From contig NC_014315.1 of assembly GCF_000143085.1 (NCBI RefSeq), forward strand, positions 372,001 through 436,000: a DNA stretch of 64,000 nucleotides. The letters are read 5' to 3'. Shown here one piece after another: positions 55,616-62,964 of this stretch. The notes under the pieces are model-generated. The model saw only the letters and a program-made list of their open reading frames with translations. It was not told the origin of the DNA and ran no database searches. Position 1 is the stretch's first letter; every line of letters begins with the position of its first letter. A program made the position numbers and the translations under genes. This DNA is from Nitrosococcus watsonii C-113 (GTDB taxonomy: Bacteria; Pseudomonadota; Gammaproteobacteria; Nitrosococcales; Nitrosococcaceae).

Positions 55616-56518
55616 ATGGGAGAGGAACGGCAAATTTGGATACAAAAATTCCTTCTTCATCTTCAGTATGAGCGAGGGTTATCGCCGCAGACGGTTGTTA
55701 GTTATCGTCGTGACCTTGCAAAAGTCATGGCCTTTTGCGGCCGCAATGGGATCGGGAACTGGCAAGCACTGGATGCCCAAAAAGTGCGGGCGCTGGTGGC
55801 CGCTTATCACCAGACGGGGCTTTCCGGAAGGAGTATTCAACGTCTTTTGTCGGCCCTCCGTAGCTTCTATGTCTACCTGCAGCGTGAAAACATCGTGGAT
55901 CATAATCCAGCTCAAGGAATTTCCGCTCCCAGAGGAAAACGTGCGCTGCCCCCTACCCTCGATGTGGATCAAGCTGCCCAATTATTGAATACTAAACCTT
56001 GTGGCGATCTCTTGCTTCGCGATCAAGCCATCCTGGAACTCTTCTATTCTTCCGGACTGCGGTTGGCTGAACTGGTTGGCTTAAACCTAAGTGCGTTGGA
56101 CTTGGATACCGCTTTAGTACGGGTCGTTGGCAAAGGCGCCAAAACCCGGGAAGTCCCTCTTGGCAGGCGAGCTAAAGCAGCCCTTTTAGCATGGCTCCCA
56201 ATACGGGCGGGGTGGATCAGCCAGAGCCAAGAGGCCGTCTTCGTGACTCGCCGCGGCCGCCGTCTCTCTCCCCGCGCGGTGCAAAAACGGCTGCGTCTCT
56301 GGGGGTTGCGGCAAGGCTTCGATGTGGCCATCCATCCCCATCGTCTGCGGCATGCTTTTGCCTCCCATTTGCTGGAATCTAGCGGTGATTTGCGGGCAGT
56401 GCAGGAATTGCTAGGCCATGCCGATATCAGTACGACGCAAATTTATACCCATTTGGATTTTCAGCATCTCGCTAAAATTTATGACCAAACTCATCCTCGG
56501 GCCAGAAAAAAGCGCTAA
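55616..56518 (+). CDS. xerC: tyrosine recombinase
   Basis: A 300-residue tyrosine recombinase that resolves chromosome dimers with XerD at dif. The catalytic residues are visible: Arg in SSGLRLAELVGL, Lys in VVGKGAKTREVP, HPHRLRHAFASHLL (His-x-x-Arg), LLGHADISTTQIYTH (His and Tyr). The N-terminal SAM-like domain is complete. Last gene of the lptM-lysA-dapF-DUF484-xerC operon. Confidence 0.95.
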   Translation: MGEERQIWIQKFLLHLQYERGLSPQTVVSYRRDLAKVMAFCGRNGIGNWQALDAQKVRALVAAYHQTGLSGRSIQRLLSALRSFYVYLQRENIVDHNPAQGISAPRGKRALPPTLDVDQAAQLLNTKPCGDLLLRDQAILELFYSSGLRLAELVGLNLSALDLDTALVRVVGKGAKTREVPLGRRAKAALLAWLPIRAGWISQSQEAVFVTRRGRRLSPRAVQKRLRLWGLRQGFDVAIHPHRLRHAFASHLLESSGDLRAVQELLGHADISTTQIYTHLDFQHLAKIYDQTHPRARKKR

Positions 56519-56654
56519 CTGATCACATTCTGGCGCTGGAATCTGAAAAAAAAGAGACAGCGGTCGATATCAATTAAATAAAGTCGGGTGAGATTTTAGA
56601 AGTATGCAAAGCTGATAGCCGCCTGTTGTATTTTTTAGTTAAAGAGTCCACGAG

Positions 56655-58580
56655 ATGTCGTTTGCTACTCGATTTGATGAACTTAAAGCCATGGGTGATT
56701 TACCCTCCCCTTCCGGGGTTGCCCTGGAAATTATGCGCCTTACCCAGCGCGAGGAAACCTCCATCCAGGATTTAGCCAGGGTCATCCAGGCCGATCCGGC
56801 ACTTGCGGGAAGGTTGCTTAAGTTTGCTAATTCTGCCTCCGTGGGTGTCCGTCGCCCAGTGGTTGCCATCGAAGACGTGGTAAAATTGCTAGGTATCGCT
56901 GCTATCCGTCAGTTTGTCCTGGGGATTTCCGTCCTTTCAAATTATAGCCATGGCCGCTGTGAAGGGTTCGACTACCCTGGTTTTTGGTCTCATTCTTTAG
57001 CGACAGCGCTTGCTGCCCAGGCGCTTGCGGGCTTGGAGCGCGTTATTGCGCCAGAGGAGGCGTTTACCTGCGGTTTGCTTGCGCGCGTGGGTCAGTTGGG
57101 TTTAGCCGCTATTTATCCTGATAGCTATACCGCCGTTTTACTATCATGCAGCCACGCAGATGAGCAAGCCTTGCTCGCTCGCGAGCATGAGAAATTTGTT
57201 ACCAATCATAGGGAAATGACTATAGCACTGCTGGAAGACTGGGGTTTACCCGCTGTTCATCTGGAGGGAATCGCAGCTAGCTATCAGCCTGGGCCAGGAG
57301 AGTTGGAGGGTGCTTCGCGGGTCCAGCGAATAGCTCGGCAACTCTATTTTTCCGGCCATATTGCCAGGTTTTGTGTGGCCCAGGCCGCTGAGCAGTCTGA
57401 GCGGTTGGCAAATCTGGAAGAGCTTGCTTTCTCCTTTGAATTGGATGAAGCATCCTTGGAGCGGTTGCTTAAAAAAATTACGCAAGCGTGGATTGAATGG
57501 GGACGGTTATTGGCAGTGCCTACCCAGGAAGTGCCTTCTCTAGTTAATCTTAAAGAGGAGCTACAAGAGAAAATGGAGCGGCAAACCTCTGCTTCAGAGG
57601 CTAGCAATTTTACTCCGCTTAGGATATTGCTGGTTAGCGATGATGAATTGAATTGCAAACGCTTTACGGGTTGGCTTGAGAGCATGGGACATTCGGTGAA
57701 TGTTGCCCGCGAGGGGAGGGAGGGACTCTCTCTGGTTTTGGAAAACCAATGCCAGCTTGTCATTTATGAGCACCGCTTATCAGGAGCGAGTTCCATGAAA
57801 TTCTGCCGGAGCTTGCGGGAAATGAAGCGCGGCCAACAGGTTTACCTTATTGTGCTAACCGGTCCGATGAGCGGAGATGAGGCCATTCGGATCTTCGAGG
57901 CGGGGGCCGATGATCATATCGCCAAACCTTTTAACTATGAAGTGTTACAAGCTCGTGTTGGAGGTGGGGAACGTTTGATTCGTCTCCGGGAAGAGGCAGA
58001 ACAGGAGCGGGAAGCGACTCGTGGTTACCTGGCGGATTTAGCCGTGGCTAATCGTCGTCTTGGGCAAATGGCGATGACCGATTCGCTGACGGGGCTTCCT
58101 AATCGCCGTTATGCAATGGAGCGGATGGAACAAGCCTGGGCCGAGTATGAACGCAATCAAAATCCTTTCTCCTGTTTGGTGATAGATTTGGATTACTTTA
58201 AACAGGTCAATGATCAGTATGGTCATGAGGCTGGCGATGGCGTCTTGCGGGAGATCGCCAATGTGTTCCGCAGCTCGGCCCGGAGCAGCGATATAATTTG
58301 CCGTTTAGGCGGCGAGGAATTTTTGGCTGTTTGCCCTGACACCGCCTCTGCCGAAGCATTTCATGTGGCTGAACGATTACGGCGTGCCGTGGAAGAGCAT
58401 CGCTGGACCTCGCTGAATTCCACTGGCGCATTAAGTATCAGTATAGGTTTGGCGACAAGTTTAGAGGAAATGCAGCACTGGAATGATCTTTACCGGTTGG
58501 CCGACCAAGCGCTTTATCAAGCAAAGCGTAGTGGCCGGAACCGGGTTTGTATGGCGTCTTCTCCAGACAGGAAAAACTAA
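56655..58580 (+). CDS. HDOD - receiver - GGDEF protein with Glu at the phospho-site
   Basis: A 641-residue signalling protein. Residues about 1-260 are an HDOD domain (DLPSPSGVALEIMRL, ADPALAGRLLKFANSAS). About 325-445 is a CheY-like receiver: acidic pair in LLVSDDE and Lys in HIAKPFN are present, but the phospho-acceptor is Glu in LVIYEHRLSG, so the domain may act as fixed-active or unphosphorylatable. About 475-640 is a GGDEF diguanylate cyclase with active-site GGEEF and an intact inhibitory RxxD (RSSD, five residues before it). It should make cyclic di-GMP with product inhibition. Confidence 0.93.
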   Translation: MSFATRFDELKAMGDLPSPSGVALEIMRLTQREETSIQDLARVIQADPALAGRLLKFANSASVGVRRPVVAIEDVVKLLGIAAIRQFVLGISVLSNYSHGRCEGFDYPGFWSHSLATALAAQALAGLERVIAPEEAFTCGLLARVGQLGLAAIYPDSYTAVLLSCSHADEQALLAREHEKFVTNHREMTIALLEDWGLPAVHLEGIAASYQPGPGELEGASRVQRIARQLYFSGHIARFCVAQAAEQSERLANLEELAFSFELDEASLERLLKKITQAWIEWGRLLAVPTQEVPSLVNLKEELQEKMERQTSASEASNFTPLRILLVSDDELNCKRFTGWLESMGHSVNVAREGREGLSLVLENQCQLVIYEHRLSGASSMKFCRSLREMKRGQQVYLIVLTGPMSGDEAIRIFEAGADDHIAKPFNYEVLQARVGGGERLIRLREEAEQEREATRGYLADLAVANRRLGQMAMTDSLTGLPNRRYAMERMEQAWAEYERNQNPFSCLVIDLDYFKQVNDQYGHEAGDGVLREIANVFRSSARSSDIICRLGGEEFLAVCPDTASAEAFHVAERLRRAVEEHRWTSLNSTGALSISIGLATSLEEMQHWNDLYRLADQALYQAKRSGRNRVCMASSPDRKN

Positions 58581-59099
58581 ACAACCTCCCTCGTCCATCA
58601 TCCCGCACGGGTCCATGAAAACAACCTTCCGTTTATCTCGAACCGTCTCAGGCCCCCTTTTTAAGGCACTAGGCGAAATCCGAACCTCCCCCGCGGCGTG
58701 AGCCGTTTTACTCCCGTCATTATCCCGGTAAAGTTTTTGAGAAGCATGGAGCGGTTTCGCGCTGCTCAATGGCTCTTGCGAGTGGCTCCTCCATTCACAC
58801 AGGAGGGCGACTACGAGGCGGCAGGTATAGTGATTTCTTTGGCGTGTTTAGCTCGGGATGATCGACGGATGGTTCGACCTTCAACCTGCCTGAAACTGGC
58901 AAGCAGCACGAAGCCGAACTCAAGCTCGAAGCTTTTGATGGACGATTGTTCTCGACTCTGGCTTTTTATAGTAATTTGCGTTAATAATGTGCCATTATGA
59001 GTTACTCGAATGTTGTTACAGGTGGCATAGATTTCCTTTTTCGGTAGTCCTGCATTGTGAGTGATAATCAGGATCGGTTTGTTGGGCAAAGGGTCGCAT
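58581..59099. other. 519-bp region without an intact gene
   Basis: No complete gene. A plus-strand fragment at 58862-58984 (DGSTFNLPETGKQHEAELKL, then EAFDGRLFSTLAFYSNLR) has no start and could be the middle of a decayed IS4-like transposase, since IS4 proteins have a similar DGTT-type strand; this is uncertain. The rest is low-complexity between the HDOD gene and the IS630 element. Confidence 0.35.
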
Positions 59100-59106
59100 T
59101 ATATAG

Positions 59107-59640
59107 TCATTTCATTGAATTATAAGACAATATAAGTTGGTCGATTGTTGTGTTTTGAGGGATGGATTTTCTCCTTTTTTTCATGGCGCCGAATGTTTTT
59201 TCTATGGGGTTAAAGTCTGGCGAGTAAGGCGGCAATGGTATGACCATGTGATAAGCCGGCGCCACGAACTTCTGAATACGTTTATGCTTGTGGAAGCTGG
59301 CGTTATCCATGACGATGATGGTGGGTTCATCCAGCTTTTTCATCAGGCATCGCTCAATCCATGTTTCCACAAGAGCTGCTGTACATGAGCCTTCAAAAAG
59401 GATGGGAGCCAGCCATTTTTTCTGACGTCCCGATGCATTGTGACGTTGCGCCATGATCAGATTGGTTCTGCGCTTGCGTTTTCCGCTCACAAGACCAAGA
59501 ATTTTTTGCCCCTTTGTTACCCAGCCCATATCTCTATAGCAAGGCGCATCAAAGCCAGTCTCATCAATGTAAATCAGGTTCTTAAAGCCCCTCATGCGAT
59601 GCTCGGCGCGGAGCTTTTCCAAATACTCCTGCCTTTTCAT
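59107..59640 (-). CDS. IS630 transposase catalytic part (ORF B)
   Basis: A 177-residue DDE transposase C-terminal part. Asp in LIYIDETGFDAPCYRDMGW, Asp in IIVMDNASFHKH and Glu in YSPDFNPIEKTFGAMKKR are the IS630 triad. It is in the +1 frame relative to ORF A across an A8 run at 59675-59668 on the minus strand, so a full-length product would require a +1 (or -2) frameshift or slippage there. Confidence 0.88.
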   Translation of the reverse strand: MKRQEYLEKLRAEHRMRGFKNLIYIDETGFDAPCYRDMGWVTKGQKILGLVSGKRKRRTNLIMAQRHNASGRQKKWLAPILFEGSCTAALVETWIERCLMKKLDEPTIIVMDNASFHKHKRIQKFVAPAYHMVIPLPPYSPDFNPIEKTFGAMKKRRKSIPQNTTIDQLILSYNSMK

Positions 59641-59653
59641 AGTACAGCGCTCG

Positions 59654-59980
59654 CTATACCCGCGCTCTTTTTTTTACGATGCCCAAGCGCTTGAGCGCAT
59701 AGTGCATTCCGCTCACAGCAACGCCAAAAATCTCAGCACGCTCATGCAAGAACATATCGGGATGGTCCTTAACATGTTTCTTTAAAGCCTCTTTATCAAT
59801 CTTGCGATCTCTCGAACCATGAATTTTCGGGGTTAAATCTTCCATATCAAGCCATCTGTATAGAGTAGAGCGGGAAAAACCAAAAAGACGGGATGCTTCA
59901 ACCTTACTGCCGCCGTTTTTTATGTACGAGAGCGCGGCCTCTCTCAAATCAAGTGAATAAGTCATGCTAAAGCATAACAT
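59654..59980 (-). CDS. IS630 transposase DNA-binding part (ORF A)
   Basis: A 108-residue N-terminal part with a helix-turn-helix (GSKVEASRLFGFSRSTLYRW) and a second HTH-like region (FGVAVSGMHYALKRLGI). The IS630 family often splits transposase in this way. It ends just past the A8 run after which the catalytic frame continues. Confidence 0.85.
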   Translation of the reverse strand: MLCFSMTYSLDLREAALSYIKNGGSKVEASRLFGFSRSTLYRWLDMEDLTPKIHGSRDRKIDKEALKKHVKDHPDMFLHERAEIFGVAVSGMHYALKRLGIVKKRARV

Positions 59981-60009
59981 GTCCCATAATTAAATGAAAT
60001 AACTATATC

Positions 60010-60167
60010 ATCGAAAACAACCTATCCTTGAGCCGTGGCGACGACCTGACTTCGCTCATCCTCCCCAATCAGTCGCGGGGTAATACGCTCGCCTCGTAGG
60101 TAGCGGTTGATGGCATCATGGCTAAATCGTTCACAGCGATCCGCAAAATTCGTTGGTAGTGCTGCAT
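60010..60167 (-). pseudogene. IS701-like transposase N-terminal remnant
   Basis: From ATG 60167 the minus strand reads MQHYQRILRIAVN, then after a frame change ERFSHDAINRYLRGERITPR and LIGEDERSQVVATAQG-stop-VVFDD. This resembles the start of IS701-like transposases (relatives have HDRVNRYLRGE...TPRLLWE and GYLLFDDTVLDKNYS). A frameshift and a TAG show it is dead, and the IS630 element sits against its downstream end, so the insertion or a deletion removed the rest. Confidence 0.55.
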
Positions 60168-60221
60168 ACCGAGTGATTATACGCTATATATTAAGGATCT
60201 GTTTTTCTAAAGGAGAGCCCG

Positions 60222-61003
60222 ATGAATTGTCCCCGATGTGGTGGATTTTCTATGGTTAAAAACGGGTGCAACGGAGCAGGTACCCGCAAGTTTTTATGCA
60301 AAGCGTGTGGTCGGCAATTGGTAGAAAAACCCAAAAATAGCCCCCTCACTGATGAGACGAAGAGCTGGATGGATAAATGACTTTTAGAGCGAATACCGCC
60401 TGCCGGTATTGACCGGGTCACGGGCGTTTCAGCGCGGTGGCTGCAATATTATGTCAATGATAAATATGCGCGTATACCACGGCGAGTGGAGATAAAAAAA
60501 GTCCAGAGCTCGTTTAACCCTTGAGTGCGATGAGCTTGGGTCATTTGTCGTTAAAAAGGCTTACGAACAAGGGGGTTGGTTGGCACTCGATCGGGATACC
60601 CAAGACATTGTGGGCATTTATATGGGTGAGCGGAGTCCAACAGGAGCGCAAAGATTATGGCAGTCTTTATCGGCAGTGTGCCCTGTGTTACTCGGATTTT
60701 TGGGAAGGCTATCACGCCATCTTCCCAACTCAACGCCATCGAGCCGTCGGTAAAAAAACAGGGCAAACCCATCACATTGAGCGCTTTAATGGTACGCTTA
60801 GGCAGCGCGTGTCACGTTTAGTGAGGAAAACGTTATCTTTCTCCAAAAAGTTGGACAATCACATCGGCGCCATTGGGTATTTTATTCACCATTACAATGC
60901 AACCCTTCGACCAACAACCCCAGCCCGATTATTACTCAACTTGCAGCACTACCAATTCGTCAACGTGCAGTTGATCTGGCTGACCAGCAGGTATTGGCAA
61001 TAA
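60222..61003 (+). pseudogene. IS1-family transposase pseudogene
   Basis: ATG 60222 after AAAGGAGAG begins an InsA-like zinc ribbon (CPRCGGF, CKACGRQL), but TGA at 60378-60380 stops it. Further on the InsB part is readable in other frames: LTLECDELGSFVVKKAYEQG, then WLALDRDTQDIVGIYMGE, and in yet another frame CYSDFWEGYHAIFPTQRHRA and HHIERFNGTLRQRVSRLVRK, the IS1 catalytic region. At least two frameshifts and one stop make it a pseudogene. Ends not determined. Confidence 0.75.
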
Positions 61004-61222
61004 TCTAAACGCCTGACCAATGTTTTCATGCTATCAACTACTAACCTTTTACTCAGGAAACGACCCTTTAAGGCGCTTTTGCGTAAGTCCTGAGATGATA
61101 TCTTTTTATGGTTGATTGTTATCTTAACATTCCCGGGGCGGGAGAATTATGAAAACGTGGTATGTTAATGGGGATTGATGTAAAGGCTATTTACTCATTT
61201 AAAAATTTAGATAGAGTTGTCC

Positions 61223-61423
61223 ATGAAACGCAAAATAGTTGATTATCACCAAGATGAGCACGGCGACTGGGTGGCGGATCTAGAATGTACTCATGGCCAG
61301 CATGTCCGGCATCAACCGCCATTTATCAATCGACCGTGGGTGGAGACTGTTGCAGGACGCCAGTCAATGGTAGGGCGAGTCCTCAACTGTGTTAAGTGTG
61401 ATTCTGTTGAGATCCCGCTTTGA
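61223..61423 (+). CDS. DUF3565 family protein
   Basis: A 66-residue protein: KRKIVDYHQDEHGDWVADLE, then CTHGQHVRHQPPFINRPWVE and VLNCVKCDSVEIPL, the DUF3565 pattern with a possible zinc site (C-T-H-G-Q-H and CVKC). ATG 61223 is used; an upstream TTG at 61217 is in frame. Function unknown. The next 265 bases to the aldolase stop hold only a short open fragment (about 61520-61630) of uncertain origin. Confidence 0.85.
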   Translation: MKRKIVDYHQDEHGDWVADLECTHGQHVRHQPPFINRPWVETVAGRQSMVGRVLNCVKCDSVEIPL

Positions 61424-61688
61424 GTGGAATTTTAAAGCGAGTACAATATTTACCTAAGTATTTACCGTACATTTTGAAAGAAAGCTAACATAATTTTTGG
61501 GATAGGCAGGCGTAATGCCGTGCATAATGGCGAGAAAGATGCAGGTGTTTGCAGTCTCTCGGGCTTAATCGGCGCTTTTTCCGTCAACCAAGCTAGTTTC
61601 AAAAACACCGGCGTGCCTGAAAAGGTAGCTTAAAGTAGGGCGGAGAGAGTTTTCTCCTCATTGGAGGTGGGAGAATGATAATCGGAGA

Positions 61689-62699
61689 TCATGCAGCCGT
61701 ATATTTGCCACGGCGTGCCGCCCGGTTGCAGTCGGCGCGATGAAGCAACGCTTGCTGGGCTGCTGTCACGTGGGCATCCTGGCCTGACCAAATTTCCATT
61801 GCTGGCTGTTGAATGGCGCGGGCGAACGAGAAGGCCAATGCCCAAGGAAGTTGCGACTGCCAGCGAGCATTCATGGCGTTTAAGCGGGCCGAGGCCAGTT
61901 CGGGGGATTGGCCGCCCGACAGGAAGGTAATGCCGGGAACGGCAGCGGGAACGGCCCGCAGGAAACAGCCTACCGTGGCATCGGCGACTTCATCCACCCC
62001 TTCTTGTTGAGGGCAGTCCAATCCTGGAAGCACCATGTTGGGCTTCAAGATCACACCCTCCAGCATCACCCGTTGGCGGTAAAGCTGGTTGAACACTGTT
62101 CGTAGAACTTCCTCCGTGACCTTGCGGCATCGCTCTAGGGTATGGGTGCCGTCCATGAGCACCTCCGGCTCGACGATGGGAACCAGCGCGGCTTCCTGGC
62201 ACAATGCCCCATAACGGGCCAGGGCCTGTCCATTGGCTTCGATGCAACCCCGGCTGGGAATGTCTTTGCCAATAGTGATCACTGCGCGCCACTTGGCAAA
62301 ACGGAGGCCCATTTGGGCATATTCCGCCAGGCGATCACGCAGTCCATCCAGCCCTTCGGTTATTTTCTCGCCGGGATGGCCCGCCATTTCCTTGGCGCCG
62401 GCGTCAACCTTGATGCCGGGGATGATTCCCGCATCCATGACGGCCTTAACAAAGGGGATGCCTTCATTTGTTTGCTGCCGGACCGTCTCGTCATAAAGAA
62501 TCGCGCCACTGATGCTCCGCCCAAGCCCAGGCGTGGTTACGATTAATTCCCGCCAGGCGCGCCGAGCCTCTTTGGTTTGGGGAATTCCCAGCTTGGCAAA
62601 ACGTTTATTGCAGGTTGGGTTACTTTCATCCATCGCCAACACGCCCTTGTCATCGGCAACCAATTTCCTCGCGGTGTCTATCAGTGCTTGTGTTTTCAT
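61689..62699 (-). CDS. class I fructose-bisphosphate aldolase
   Basis: A 336-residue Schiff-base aldolase. Landmarks: GVLAMDESNPTCNKRFAKLG near the N-terminus, SISGAILYDETVRQ, the Lys-containing FAKWRAVITIGKDIPS, and EGVILKPNMVLPG with the Schiff-base lysine, ending GGQSPELASARLNAMN. ATG 62699 follows GGAG by seven bases. The frame continues upstream without stop through a phosphoketolase remnant to about 62843, so a 48-residue extension is possible but not native. It works in glycolysis/Calvin-cycle sugar interconversion with transaldolase and transketolase. Confidence 0.95.
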   Translation of the reverse strand: MKTQALIDTARKLVADDKGVLAMDESNPTCNKRFAKLGIPQTKEARRAWRELIVTTPGLGRSISGAILYDETVRQQTNEGIPFVKAVMDAGIIPGIKVDAGAKEMAGHPGEKITEGLDGLRDRLAEYAQMGLRFAKWRAVITIGKDIPSRGCIEANGQALARYGALCQEAALVPIVEPEVLMDGTHTLERCRKVTEEVLRTVFNQLYRQRVMLEGVILKPNMVLPGLDCPQQEGVDEVADATVGCFLRAVPAAVPGITFLSGGQSPELASARLNAMNARWQSQLPWALAFSFARAIQQPAMEIWSGQDAHVTAAQQALLHRADCNRAARRGKYTAA

Positions 62700-62888
62700 T
62701 GGGGGGCTCCATTTCCAGTTACGAATTTCCGGCATGTCTTGGCCATGTTTGGCAATATACTGCTTGTGCTCGATCAACTTATTTCTGAGTCGTTGCTTTA
62801 GGTAGACGCCTTTTTCACCAATTTGGGGGGTGATCAATAACATCCATTACCAAGTGATGGCGGCCGAGGTCGCTCAGATGTTTCCATG
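62700..62888 (-). pseudogene. xfp: phosphoketolase 3' remnant
   Basis: Immediately upstream of the aldolase the minus strand reads GEKGVYLKQRLRNKLIEHKQ, then YIAKHGQDMPEIRNWKW, the C-terminus of xylulose-5-phosphate/fructose-6-phosphate phosphoketolase. In the next frame upstream HLVMDVIDH is the preceding conserved bit; a one-base shift in a C run (about 62824-62829) separates them. The rest of the gene (over 2 kb) is gone, replaced by the NorB gene, so a deletion has removed xfp. The normal stop after NWKW is also lost. Confidence 0.8.
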
Positions 62889-62964
62889 GAGCTTCCGGCA
62901 GGAAATCCTTGTTGGAGGATGATCGCTTTTGCCGGCATATTCGCAAACGCCTGCCAGCCCCAGT

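Larger units (their letters stand above)
59104..60006 (-). mobile_element. IS630-type insertion sequence
   Basis: An element of about 903 bp. The ends ATATAGTCATTTCATT (59101) and, reverse-complemented, ATATAGTTATTTCATT (60009) match over about 27 bases with few mismatches. TA at 59102-59103 and 60007-60008 fits the TA duplication of IS630/Tc1 elements. Inside are two frames coding for the HTH and catalytic parts of the transposase. Both seem intact, so it may be active or recently so. Confidence 0.85.

Noticed and set aside
55599-55988. 129-residue open frame overlapping xerC
   Set aside because: It is a shadow of the xerC frame, which has full catalytic residues.
61689-62843. 48-residue N-terminal extension of the class I aldolase
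   Set aside because: The extension is the C-terminus of phosphoketolase, and a good ribosome site lies before ATG 62699.
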